12,471 bases of DNA from Myxococcales bacterium (GTDB lineage: Bacteria; Myxococcota; Myxococcia; Myxococcales; Anaeromyxobacteraceae). The position numbers and the translations under genes are program-made. Within the stretch, counting starts at the first letter, position 1; each line of letters starts with the position of its first letter. Below are positions 1 through 7,677 of the stretch, in pieces. The DNA is taken from the NCBI GenBank assembly GCA_021784495.1, contig JAJXSQ010000033.1:1-12471 (forward strand), written 5' to 3'. The notes under the pieces were generated by a model, which saw only the letters and a list, made by a program, of their open reading frames with translations, made no database searches and was not told the DNA's origin.

Positions 1-83
1 CGGGCGGCGGCGCGCCGGCCCGCCCGGCGCGATCCCGCGCGCGGGCGCCGGGGCGATCCGCCGGGCGCGGGGGACGCTGAGCC
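1..83 (+). other. Left-edge non-coding leader or tail of an upstream gene
   Basis: This very GC-rich stretch lies before the first gene. One plus-strand frame stays open from base 3 to a TGA at 78-80. It reads as Arg/Ala/Gly/Pro-rich low complexity, which could be the C-terminal tail of a gene cut by the window edge or could be chance. If real, its stop is three bases before the GTG at 84, which would mean tight coupling. A GGGA at 71-74 is a plausible but weak ribosome binding site for the next gene. I see no promoter or terminator. Confidence 0.2.
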
Positions 84-1448
84 GTGTCGCTCGACCCGAG
101 GACGGGGCCCTCGCCCGCGATCGAGGGGATCGACGATCTGATCGCCTGGTTCCGCGCGCGGGAGCGGCCGCGCGCCGACTGGAAGGTGGGGCTGGAGCAC
201 GAGAAGCTCCCGCTGCGCGCCGGGACCCTCGAGCCGGTCCCCTACGACGGCCCGGGCGGCGTCGCCGCGGCCCTCCGCGCCTTCTGCGCCCGGGGCTACG
301 AGCCCTTCGAGGAGGACGGCCGGGTGATCGCCGCCCAGCGCAACGGGCTCACCGTCTCGCTCGAGCCCGGCGGCCAGATCGAGCTCTCCGGCCGGCCGTT
401 CACCGACGTCCACGTCGTCGCCGCCGAGCTCGACCGCCACCTCGCGAAGTGCCGCGCGGTGGCCGGCGAGGTGGGGATCGAGATGCTGGCGACCGGCTAC
501 CGCCCTTGGGGCCGCGCCGCCACCGCCCCCTGGATGCCGAAGAACCGCTACACCGTCATGCGCCCGTTCCTCGAGGCGCGCGGCCGGCTGGCGGCCGACA
601 TGATGGCCATGACCGGCTCGACCCAGGCCTCCTTCGACTTCTCCTCCGAGCGCGACCTGGCGGAGAAGCTCCGGGTGGCGCTGGGGGCCCAGCCGGCGGT
701 GACCGCGCTCTTCGCCAACTCGCCGGTGGTCGACGGCCGGGAGTCGGGCTGGAAGAGCTACCGGGTGGCGGTCTGGGAGGAGACCGACCCGGCGCGCTGC
801 GGGCTGCTCCCCTTCGCCTTCGACCGCGGCTTCGACGACGACGCCTACCGCGCCTACGCCGGCTGGGCGCTCGACGTCCCGATGATCTTCCTGCGGCGCG
901 GCGGGCGCTACCTGCCGACCGGCGGCGCCACCTTCCGTCGCCTCCTCGCCGAGGGGCTCGGCGGCGAGCGCGCCACCCTCGCCGACTGGGAGGATCACCT
1001 CTCGACCCTCTTCCCGGAGGTGCGGGTGAAGGGGGTGGTCGAGGTCCGCGCCGCCGACGCCTGCGACGTCCCCATGACCCGGGCCTTCCTGGCGCTCTGG
1101 AAGGGGCTGCTCTACGACCGCCAGGCGCGCGACTGGGCCTGGGACGCCGTCCGCCGGTTCGAGCTGCCGGAGCGCCGGGCGCTCATGGTGGCGGCCGGGC
1201 GCGAGGGGCTCGCCGCGGCGACCCCCGACGGCCGGAACCTCCGCGAGCTGGCCGGGACCCTCCTGGACGCGGCCGAGGCGGGGCTCTGCCGGCAGAACGC
1301 CTGCGGCGAGCGCGGCGAGGACGAGCGGGTCTTCCTCGCCCCGCTCCGGGCGCGGGCGGAGAGCGGGCGGAGCCCGGCCGACGACGCCCTGGAGGTCCTG
1401 CGCCGCGGCGGCCCCAGGAGGCTGGCGGAGCACCTGCGTTGCGCGTAA
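84..1448 (+). CDS. gshA: Glutamate-cysteine ligase, plant type (GCS2 family)
   Basis: Probably catalyses ATP-dependent joining of L-glutamate and L-cysteine to gamma-glutamylcysteine, the first step of glutathione synthesis, in the cytoplasm. The 454-aa length fits the plant/alphaproteobacterial class rather than the longer E. coli GshA. Visible family motifs are GLEHEKLPL at 36-44 (Glu38 and Glu40 are candidate metal/ATP ligands), LEPGGQIELSG at 93-103, MPKNRYTVMRPFL at 151-163, TGSTQASFDFSSE at 177-189 and the late FPEVRVKGVVEVRAAD at 310-325. The start is GTG with GGGA nine bases upstream; the protein begins close to the usual family N-terminus. No gshB follows. Instead an RND pump starts 41 bases downstream on the same strand, so co-transcription is possible. 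The actinobacterial ergothioneine enzyme EgtA is a related alternative, but no egt genes are nearby. The family call is firm; the exact physiological product is inferred. Confidence 0.87.
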   Translation: MSLDPRTGPSPAIEGIDDLIAWFRARERPRADWKVGLEHEKLPLRAGTLEPVPYDGPGGVAAALRAFCARGYEPFEEDGRVIAAQRNGLTVSLEPGGQIELSGRPFTDVHVVAAELDRHLAKCRAVAGEVGIEMLATGYRPWGRAATAPWMPKNRYTVMRPFLEARGRLAADMMAMTGSTQASFDFSSERDLAEKLRVALGAQPAVTALFANSPVVDGRESGWKSYRVAVWEETDPARCGLLPFAFDRGFDDDAYRAYAGWALDVPMIFLRRGGRYLPTGGATFRRLLAEGLGGERATLADWEDHLSTLFPEVRVKGVVEVRAADACDVPMTRAFLALWKGLLYDRQARDWAWDAVRRFELPERRALMVAAGREGLAAATPDGRNLRELAGTLLDAAEAGLCRQNACGERGEDERVFLAPLRARAESGRSPADDALEVLRRGGPRRLAEHLRCA

Positions 1449-1489
1449 CCTCTCGCGCCCCGTCGCCGACCAAGAGGTAGGACGAGATC

Positions 1490-4400
1490 ATGTGGATCGT
1501 GCTGCTGGCGCTCCGGCGCCCCTACACCGTCGCGGTGATGGCCGCCCTGATCCTGGTGGCCGGGGTGCTGACCGCCCGCCGGACCCACGTCGACATCTTC
1601 CCGGCCATCGACATCCCGGTGGTGATCGTCGTCTGGAACTACCCCGGGCTCTCCGCCGCCGACATGGAGCGGCGGGTGGTCCTCATCTCCGAGCGGGCCT
1701 ACTCGACGACCGTCGACGGGATCTCCCGGATCGAGTCGCAGTCGATCCCCGGGATCGGGATCCTGAAGGTCTACTTCGAGCAGGGGGCGGACATCGGCGG
1801 GGCGATCGCCCAGATCGCGTCGGTGAGCGCCACCGCCTCGCACATCATGCCGCCGGGGATCCAGCCCCCGAACGTGATCCGCTTCAACGCCTCGAACGTC
1901 CCGGTGGCGCAGCTCACCGTCTCCAGCCGGACCATCTCGGAGCAGAACCTCTTCGACTACGGGCTCAACTTCATCCGGGTCCGGCTCTTCACCATCCCCG
2001 GGGTCTCGGTCCCGGCCCCCTTCGGCGGCAAGCAGCGCCAGATCATGGTGGACGTCGATCCGGCGGCGGTGGCCGCGCGCGGGCTGTCGGTCCAGGACGT
2101 GGTGAAGGCGGTCCTCGACCAGAACGTCCTGGTGCCGGCCGGCGCCGCGGAGATGGGCGACACCGAGTGGAACGTGGCGATCAACGCCAGCCCCGACGTG
2201 GTGGCGGCCTTCGGGGCGATGCCGGTCAAGGTGGTGAACGGCGCGCCGGTCTACGTCCGCGACGTCGCCCGCGTCCGCGACGGCTACGCGGTCCAGGCCA
2301 ACATCGTCCACGTCGACGGCCCGCGGGCCACCTACCTCTCCATCCTCAAGCACTCCAACGCCTCCACCCTGGCGGTGGTCGACGCCACCCGCGACCTCCT
2401 CCCCTCGATCCGCGCCGCCGCGCCGGCCGGGATGGAGGTGAAGCTCCAGTTCGACCAGTCGATCTTCGTCCGCGCCGCGATCGCCAACGTCCTCCACGAG
2501 GCGCTGGTGAGCTCGGCGCTGGTCGGCCTCCTGGTCCTCTTCTTCCTGGGGAGCTGGCGGAGCACCCTGATCGTCGTCACCTCCATCCCGCTCTCGATCC
2601 TGGTGGGGGTGATCGGGCTGTACCTCACCGGCCAGACCTTCAACCTCATGACCCTCGGCGGGCTGGCCCTGGCCATCGGCATGCTGGTGGACGACGCGAC
2701 GGTCGAGGTGGAGAACATCCACCGCAACCGCTCCCTGGGGAAGTCGATCACCCCGGCGATCGTCGACGGGGCGCGCGAGATCGCCGTCCCGGCGCTCGCC
2801 GCCACCCTCACCATCTGCGTCGTCTTCTTCCCGGTGGTCCTCCTCACCGGGCCGGCCCGGTTCCTCTTCACCGCGCTCGCCGTCGCGGTGGTCATCTCGA
2901 TGCTCGCCTCCTACGTCCTCTCGCGGACGCTCGTCCCGGCGATGGCGCGGATGCTCATGCGCAACGAGCGGCACGCCGAGGGGCCGCCGGTCGGCTGGGC
3001 GGGCCGCTTCAACGCCTGGCGCGACGCCGGCTTCGAGCGCTTCCAGGACCGCTACGCGGCGCTCCTCCGCCTGGTCCTCGCCCACCGCCCGCTCGCGCTC
3101 GGCACCGCGGTGGCGGTGCTCGGCCTCTCCGCCGGCCTCCTCGGGGTGGTCGGCTTCGACTTCTTCCCCCAGGTCGACGCCGGGATCCTGCGGCTCCACT
3201 TCCGGGCGCCCATCGGGACCCGGATCGGCCGCACCGAGGAGCTGGTCGCCGCCTTCGAGGGGCGCATCCGCGCCGCCATCCCGGCCGCCGAGCTCGAGAC
3301 GATCAACGACAACATCGGCCTGCCCGTCTACTACAACCTGGCCTTCGTCTCGACCGACAACATCGGCACCCAGGACGCCGAGATCCTGGTGGCGCTCACC
3401 CCCCGCCACGGCCCGACCGACGTCTACCGGGCGCGGATCCGGGCCCTCTTCGAGGAGTTCCCCGGCTGCCAGATCTACTTCCAGCCGGGCGACATCGTCA
3501 GCCAGGTCCTCGACTTCGGCCTGCCGGCGCCGGTGGACGTGCAGGTGGAGGGGCCGGACCTCGAGCGGTCGATGGCGCTGGCCCGCCGGCTCGAGGACCG
3601 GCTGCTCCGGATCCCCGGCATGACCGACGTCCGGATCGCGCAGGTGATCGACGCCCCGGCGCTCCAGGTCGACGTCGACCGGACCCGCGCGGCGGAGGTC
3701 GGGCTCACCGAGCACGACGTCGCCGACAACCTCCTCACCAGCCTGAGCTCCAGCAGCCTCGTCTCCCCCTCGTTCTGGGTCAACCCGCGGAACAACGTGA
3801 ACTACGTGGTCGCCGTGCAGACGCCGCGGCGCCAGGTCGCCTCGGTGAGCGAGCTCCTCTCCACGCCCATCGGGACCCCGGCGGCCGGGATCGCGGGGCT
3901 GGCGACCGACGCCCAGCGGGCCTCCCTGCCGCTCGGGGCCGTCGCCTCGGTCCGGCCGGTGCAGTCCCTCGGCGCGGTGAACCACGTCTCGGTCCAGCGG
4001 GTGGTCGACGTGCTCGGCTCGGTGGAGGGGCGGGACCTGGGGAGCGTCGCCGCCGACATCGACCGGGTCGTCGCCGGGCTGGCGCTGCCGCCCCGGACGC
4101 GGGTCTCCGTCCACGGCCAGATCGAGAGCATGCGCACCTCCTTCGGGAGCCTCGGGCTCGGGCTGGTGCTGGCCGGGCTGCTCGTCTACCTGCTCCTCGT
4201 GGTCCTCTTCCAGTCCTGGCTCGACCCCTTCATCATCGTCATCGCCGTCCCCGGCGCGCTCACCGGGATCCTCTGGTCGCTCGCCCTCACCGGCTCCTCG
4301 CTCAACGTCGAGTCGTTCATGGGGGCGATCATGGCGGTGGGCCTGGCGGTGTCGAACAGCATCCTGCTCGTCTCCTTCGCCAACGAGGTCCGGACCCCCG

Positions 4401-4717
4401 AGGACGTCGGGCCCATCGAGGCGGCCCTCCTCGCCGGCCGCACCCGGCTCCGGCCGGTGCTCATGACCGCGCTGGCGATGATCGTGGGGATGCTCCCCAT
4501 GGCGCTCGGGGCCGGCGAGGGCGGCGAGCAGAACGCCCCGCTCGGCCGGGCGGTCATCGGCGGCCTCCTGGTGGCCACCGTCTTCACCCTCTTCGTCGTG
4601 CCGCTGGTCTACTCGCTCCTGCGTCGCCGGCCGCCGCGGAAGCACCAGCTCGACGAGCTGTTCGAGGCCGAGATGGCCGTCCCGGGCTTGCCGGGTCCGA
4701 AGGAGCACGGAGCATGA
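1490..4717 (+). CDS. RND efflux pump inner-membrane subunit (HAE1/AcrB-like)
   Basis: Proton-driven inner-membrane exporter subunit of a tripartite pump (1075 aa); the substrate is unknown. One membrane segment lies at about 10-29, a periplasmic porter region follows, then TM2-TM6 at about 338-485, TM7 near 533-555, a second porter region, and TM8-TM12 at about 885-1040. TM4 carries LAIGMLVDDATVEVENI, so Asp401 and Asp402 match AcrB Asp407/Asp408. Arg986 and Thr993 in RLRPVLMT match AcrB Arg971 and Thr978. TM10 reads GLAVSNSILLVSFA, placing Ser955 where AcrB has the relay residue Lys940. The DD pair and the absence of CusA-type TM4 residues argue against a metal exporter. The ATG has AGGA at 1479-1482, seven bases upstream. 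The next gene encodes the membrane fusion partner and overlaps by ATGA. There is no outer-membrane factor in the window. Confidence 0.93.
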   Translation: MWIVLLALRRPYTVAVMAALILVAGVLTARRTHVDIFPAIDIPVVIVVWNYPGLSAADMERRVVLISERAYSTTVDGISRIESQSIPGIGILKVYFEQGADIGGAIAQIASVSATASHIMPPGIQPPNVIRFNASNVPVAQLTVSSRTISEQNLFDYGLNFIRVRLFTIPGVSVPAPFGGKQRQIMVDVDPAAVAARGLSVQDVVKAVLDQNVLVPAGAAEMGDTEWNVAINASPDVVAAFGAMPVKVVNGAPVYVRDVARVRDGYAVQANIVHVDGPRATYLSILKHSNASTLAVVDATRDLLPSIRAAAPAGMEVKLQFDQSIFVRAAIANVLHEALVSSALVGLLVLFFLGSWRSTLIVVTSIPLSILVGVIGLYLTGQTFNLMTLGGLALAIGMLVDDATVEVENIHRNRSLGKSITPAIVDGAREIAVPALAATLTICVVFFPVVLLTGPARFLFTALAVAVVISMLASYVLSRTLVPAMARMLMRNERHAEGPPVGWAGRFNAWRDAGFERFQDRYAALLRLVLAHRPLALGTAVAVLGLSAGLLGVVGFDFFPQVDAGILRLHFRAPIGTRIGRTEELVAAFEGRIRAAIPAAELETINDNIGLPVYYNLAFVSTDNIGTQDAEILVALTPRHGPTDVYRARIRALFEEFPGCQIYFQPGDIVSQVLDFGLPAPVDVQVEGPDLERSMALARRLEDRLLRIPGMTDVRIAQVIDAPALQVDVDRTRAAEVGLTEHDVADNLLTSLSSSSLVSPSFWVNPRNNVNYVVAVQTPRRQVASVSELLSTPIGTPAAGIAGLATDAQRASLPLGAVASVRPVQSLGAVNHVSVQRVVDVLGSVEGRDLGSVAADIDRVVAGLALPPRTRVSVHGQIESMRTSFGSLGLGLVLAGLLVYLLLVVLFQSWLDPFIIVIAVPGALTGILWSLALTGSSLNVESFMGAIMAVGLAVSNSILLVSFANEVRTPEDVGPIEAALLAGRTRLRPVLMTALAMIVGMLPMALGAGEGGEQNAPLGRAVIGGLLVATVFTLFVVPLVYSLLRRRPPRKHQLDELFEAEMAVPGLPGPKEHGA

Positions 4718-5859
4718 GCGAGCAGGCTGGAGGGAGCGGCGTCGCGCCGGTCCGGGTCGGCGCCTGGGTGGCGGCGGGGCTGGTCGTCGCCCTGGTGGCG
4801 ATCGGGCTCGGGCTCCTGGTGGCCGGCAAGCGCCGGGCGGTGGCCGAGGAGGCGCGGGCGCGGGCCACCGCGGTCGACGCCGGCCCGGCCGTCCGGACCG
4901 CCCGGGCCGCGATCCGGACCGAGGGGCGGCTGGTGACCGTCGCCGGGGAGGCGCGCCCCTTCCGCGAGGCGACCCTCTTCGCGAAGCTGTCGGGCTACGT
5001 CCGCACGCTGCGCGTCGACAAGGGGGACCGGGTGCGCGCCGGGGAGCTCCTCGCGGTCCTCGAGTCGCCCGACGCCGACCAGCAGGTGATCGGCGCCCAG
5101 GCGGACCTGGCGGTGAAGCGGGACCTCGCCGAGCGGGCGCGCGGGCTGGCGCCCCGCGGCATCGTCTCCCAGCAGGAGCTGGACACCGCCGAGGGGAACC
5201 TGAAGGTCGCCGAGGCGGTGCTGGCCCGCGCCCGCGCGCTCCAGGAGTACGCGACGCTCCGCGCCCCCTTCGACGCGGTGGTGACCGCCCGCTACGTCGA
5301 TCCCGGGGCGCTCCTGCCGGCGGCCACCGGCTCCACCTCCAGCGCCCAGCCGATCCTCCAGCTGTCGGACATGGCCCGGCTCCGGGTGGAGGTCTTCCTC
5401 GCCCAGGAGGACGCCCGCGTCGCGCAGGTCGGCGACGCCGCCGTCGTCCGGACCGACGACGGGCAGCGGATCGAGGCGAAGATCTGGCGGATCACCCGGA
5501 GCCTCGACCCGCGCACCCGCACCATGCTCGCCGAGCTGCTGGTGCCGAACGAGCCGGCCCGGATCTACCCGGGCGAGGTGGTCGAGGTCGACCTCCGGCT
5601 CGCCCGCCCGCCCCACCCCGCCGTCCCGGCGGCGGCCCTGATCCTGAAGGGCGACGCCGCCTCGGTGGCGGTGCTCGAGGGGGGGCGCGTGCGGCTGGTC
5701 CCGGTCCAGGTCGGCGATCACGACGGGCGGACCGCGGAGATCCTGGCGGGGCTCTCCGGCGGCGAGGAGGTGGTGCTCGACGGCGCCGGGCTCCTCGACG
5801 GCGCGACCGTGCGGCCGGTGGCCGCGGCCGGCCCGGCCGCGCCAGCGGCGGCGCGCTGA
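4714..5859 (+). CDS. RND efflux membrane fusion (periplasmic adaptor) protein
   Basis: Periplasmic adaptor expected to connect the upstream RND subunit to an outer-membrane channel (381 aa). One N-terminal membrane anchor lies at about 17-37, without a lipobox, so it is anchored by a helix and not lipidated. The barrel-sandwich (lipoyl-like) halves are around 75-118 (FAKLSGYVRTLRVDKGDRVR) and 180-220 (ATLRAPFDAVVTARYVDPG). A short alpha-helical hairpin at 120-178 separates them, followed by beta-barrel and membrane-proximal regions to about 370 and an Ala/Pro tail. The start is clear: AAGGAG at 4700-4705 sits eight bases before an ATG that overlaps the pump stop as ATGA, indicating translational coupling. 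The gene order, pump before adaptor, is the reverse of acrAB. The stop is 12 bases from the convergent dehydrogenase gene. Confidence 0.92.
   Translation: MSEQAGGSGVAPVRVGAWVAAGLVVALVAIGLGLLVAGKRRAVAEEARARATAVDAGPAVRTARAAIRTEGRLVTVAGEARPFREATLFAKLSGYVRTLRVDKGDRVRAGELLAVLESPDADQQVIGAQADLAVKRDLAERARGLAPRGIVSQQELDTAEGNLKVAEAVLARARALQEYATLRAPFDAVVTARYVDPGALLPAATGSTSSAQPILQLSDMARLRVEVFLAQEDARVAQVGDAAVVRTDDGQRIEAKIWRITRSLDPRTRTMLAELLVPNEPARIYPGEVVEVDLRLARPPHPAVPAAALILKGDAASVAVLEGGRVRLVPVQVGDHDGRTAEILAGLSGGEEVVLDGAGLLDGATVRPVAAAGPAAPAAAR
5603..5619 (-). other. Four-tract G-quadruplex motif on the minus strand
   Basis: The plus strand shows four C-tracts of 3, 3, 4 and 4 bases separated by single bases. 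The minus strand therefore carries four G-tracts with one-base loops, which satisfies the usual G-quadruplex rule. It lies inside the adaptor gene, on its template strand, where the coding sense is Arg-Pro-Pro-His-Pro. It may be only a codon-use consequence. Confidence 0.45.
5811..5840. repeat. Two overlapping perfect inverted repeats at adaptor 3' end
   Basis: GCGGCC and GGCCGC are separated by three bases at 5811-5825. A second palindrome, with 7-base arms GCGGCCG and CGGCCGC around GCC, spans 5824-5840. Both are in the last codons of the adaptor gene, just before the convergent junction. No U-tract follows on either strand, so this is not an intrinsic terminator of the standard type. Such palindromes also arise by chance from Ala/Gly/Pro codons in DNA this GC-rich. 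Confidence 0.4.
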
Positions 5860-5871
5860 GCCGGGCCCCCG

Positions 5872-6657
5872 CTACTGCGCGGTGTACCCGCCGTCGATGA
5901 CGAAGGGCGCGCCGGTGACGCCGCCGGCCGACTCGGACACCAGGTACTGGACCGCCCCGGAGACCTCCTCCACCGAGAGGAGGCGGCGCATCGGCACCAG
6001 GGGGTAGATCACCTCCTCGAGCACCCGCTCCAGCGGGACCCCCCGGGTGCGGGCCAGGTCGCCGAGCTGGTTCCGGACGAGCGGGGTGTCGACGTAGCCG
6101 GGGCAGAGCGCGTTCACGGTGATCCCGTGGGCGGCCCCCTCGAGCGCCGCCACCTTGGTGAGCCCGAGGAGCCCGTGCTTCGCCGAGTTGTAGCCGGCCT
6201 TGCCGGCGAAGCCGATGAGCCCGTTCACCGAGGCGACGTTGACGATCCGGCCCCAGCGCCGCGCCCGCATCGCCGGGAAGACCCGCTTGATGGCGACGAA
6301 CGGGGCGACCAGCATGACCTCGAGGAGCGCCCGGAAGCGGTCGGTGGGGAACTCCTCGATGGGCGCGACGTGCTGGAAGCCGGCGGCGTTCACCAGGACG
6401 TCCAGGCGCCCCCAGCGCGCCACCGCCGCGTCGATCGCGCCGGCGAGGTCGGCCTCGCGGGTCACGTCGCAGGGGGCGGCGACCGCGTCCACGCCGGCGG
6501 CGCGGAGCGCCGCGACGGCCTCCGGGAGGGCCGGCCCGCCGAGATCGGAGACGGCGACCCGCGCCCCGGCCCGCCCCAGGTCGAGCGCGACCTGGCGGCC
6601 GATGCCGCCGGCGGCCCCGGTGACGAAGGCGACGCGATCCTCGAGTGACCCGGCCAT
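5872..6657 (-). CDS. bdhA: Short-chain dehydrogenase, 3-hydroxybutyrate dehydrogenase-like
   Basis: Likely NAD-dependent oxidation of D-3-hydroxybutyrate to acetoacetate in the cytoplasm (261 aa, normal SDR length). The cofactor motif TGAAGGIG is at 13-20, NAAG at 90-93, and Ser143, Tyr156 and Lys160 are catalytic. Substrate-pocket residues known from Pseudomonas fragi HBDH are partly retained: Gln95 in FQHVAPIEEFP, Lys153 and Gln197. His144 is replaced by Asn145, and two pocket Trp positions are Tyr188 and Tyr258. The C-terminal IDGGYTAQ is typical of HBDH. The usual fourth catalytic residue, Asn in a VNL-type motif, is Met115 (codon 6313-6315). The ATG has GGAGGT at 6665-6670, seven bases upstream. 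It lies 36 bases after livM and is probably the last gene of that operon. A related hydroxy-acid or alcohol substrate is possible. Confidence 0.8.
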   Translation of the reverse strand: MAGSLEDRVAFVTGAAGGIGRQVALDLGRAGARVAVSDLGGPALPEAVAALRAAGVDAVAAPCDVTREADLAGAIDAAVARWGRLDVLVNAAGFQHVAPIEEFPTDRFRALLEVMLVAPFVAIKRVFPAMRARRWGRIVNVASVNGLIGFAGKAGYNSAKHGLLGLTKVAALEGAAHGITVNALCPGYVDTPLVRNQLGDLARTRGVPLERVLEEVIYPLVPMRRLLSVEEVSGAVQYLVSESAGGVTGAPFVIDGGYTAQ

Positions 6658-6693
6658 GGCGTGGACCTCCGGCGGCGCGCGCCGCCCGCTGCG

Positions 6694-7677
6694 CTAGAAG
6701 GGGAAGCGGCGGAGCACGCGGAGGGCCTCGCCCACCAGGCCGCGCCGGAAGGCCAGGACGCCGACCACGAAGACCGCGCCGACGATCACCGTCACCCAGT
6801 CGCCGACGCCGGAGAGGTAGTTCTCCATGGTGACGATGATCAGGGCGCCCACCGACGGCCCCATGACCGTGCCCATCCCGCCGAGGAGGGTCATGAGCAC
6901 CACCTCGCCGGAGGTGTGCCAGTGGAGGTCGGTGAGGGTCGCGAACTGCAGGACGAGCGCCTTGGTCGCGCCGGCGAGCCCGGCGAGCGCCGCCGAGAGG
7001 ACGAAGGCGATCCGCTTGTAGCGGTCGACGTCGTAGCCGAGCGAGAGGGCGCGCGCCTCGTTCTCGCGGATGGCGCGGAGGACGTGGCCGAAGGGCGAGT
7101 GGATCACCCGGTAGATGGCGAAGAAGCCGAGGAGGAAGACGCCGTAGACGAAGAGGTACATCGCCTCCCGGTGCTCGAGCGGCACCAGTCCGAGGAGGCG
7201 GCCGCGCGGGATGCCCTGGAGGCCGTCCTCGCCGCCGGTGAAGGGGAGCTGGATCGCCAGGAAGTAGACCATCTGGGCGAAGCCCAGGGTGATCATCGCG
7301 AAGTAGATGCCGGAGCGCCGGATGGCGAGGGCGCCGAAGAGCCAGCCGAGGAGGGCGGCGGCGGCGGTGCCGGCCAGGACCCCGAGCTCCGGGGTGAACC
7401 CCCAGGCCTTCACCGCCCAGCCGGCGACGTAGGCGGCGGTGCCGAGGAAGGCCGCGTGGCCGAAGGAGAGGAGGCCGGTGTAGCCGAGGAGGAGGTTGAA
7501 CGCGCTGGCGAAGAGGGCGAGGCAGAGCACGTTCATGAGGAAGACGGGGTAGACGAGCTGGGGCAGGACCAGCCCGAGCAGGAGCATCGCCCCGAAGAAG
7601 AGCCGCTTGCGGCCGGGGGTGATGATCCCCAGCCGGACGGCGGCGCGCGCCTCGCGGAGGCCGGCGGGGGAGGTCAC
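6694..7677 (-). CDS. livM: Branched-chain amino acid-type ABC permease LivM
   Basis: Second inner-membrane permease of a Liv-type (HAAT) importer (327 aa). It has multiple hydrophobic segments from about residue 26 onward. Family motifs are SFGHAAFLG at 71-79, IRRSGIYFAMITLGFAQM at 119-136, the cytoplasmic coupling segment RAIRENEARALSLG at 201-214 and GGMGTVMGPSVGA at 266-278. I place the start at the GTG whose bases overlap the livH stop as GTGA (7674-7677). GGAGG at 7683-7687 is five bases upstream, and the N-terminal length fits LivM. The reading frame stays open further upstream, but there it only shadows livH. The N-terminal 25 residues are Arg-rich and probably cytoplasmic. Pairs with LivH. 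Confidence 0.92.
   Translation of the reverse strand: MTSPAGLREARAAVRLGIITPGRKRLFFGAMLLLGLVLPQLVYPVFLMNVLCLALFASAFNLLLGYTGLLSFGHAAFLGTAAYVAGWAVKAWGFTPELGVLAGTAAAALLGWLFGALAIRRSGIYFAMITLGFAQMVYFLAIQLPFTGGEDGLQGIPRGRLLGLVPLEHREAMYLFVYGVFLLGFFAIYRVIHSPFGHVLRAIRENEARALSLGYDVDRYKRIAFVLSAALAGLAGATKALVLQFATLTDLHWHTSGEVVLMTLLGGMGTVMGPSVGALIIVTMENYLSGVGDWVTVIVGAVFVVGVLAFRRGLVGEALRVLRRFPF

Noticed and set aside
42..74. G-tracts upstream of gshA as a G-quadruplex
   Set aside because: One loop would be nine bases, beyond the usual limit of seven, and the sequence is generic GC-rich leader.
1448..1478. Inverted repeat ACCTCT/AGAGGT around the gshA-pump gap
   Set aside because: It has only six pairs with a 19-base loop and no T-tract. 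It could touch the pump Shine-Dalgarno but is too weak to call.
1112..4708. Long minus-strand open frame (about 1198 codons) opposite the RND gene
   Set aside because: The translation is low-complexity Asp/Arg/Gly/Glu-rich with no domain, as expected when the opposite strand of a GC-rich gene lacks stops. The plus-strand RND protein is unmistakable.
1492..5859. Apparent giant plus-strand fusion ending in the adaptor protein
   Set aside because: The part before 4714 is an Arg/Pro/Gly-rich shadow of the RND gene. The real adaptor starts at the ATG with AAGGAG at 4700-4705.
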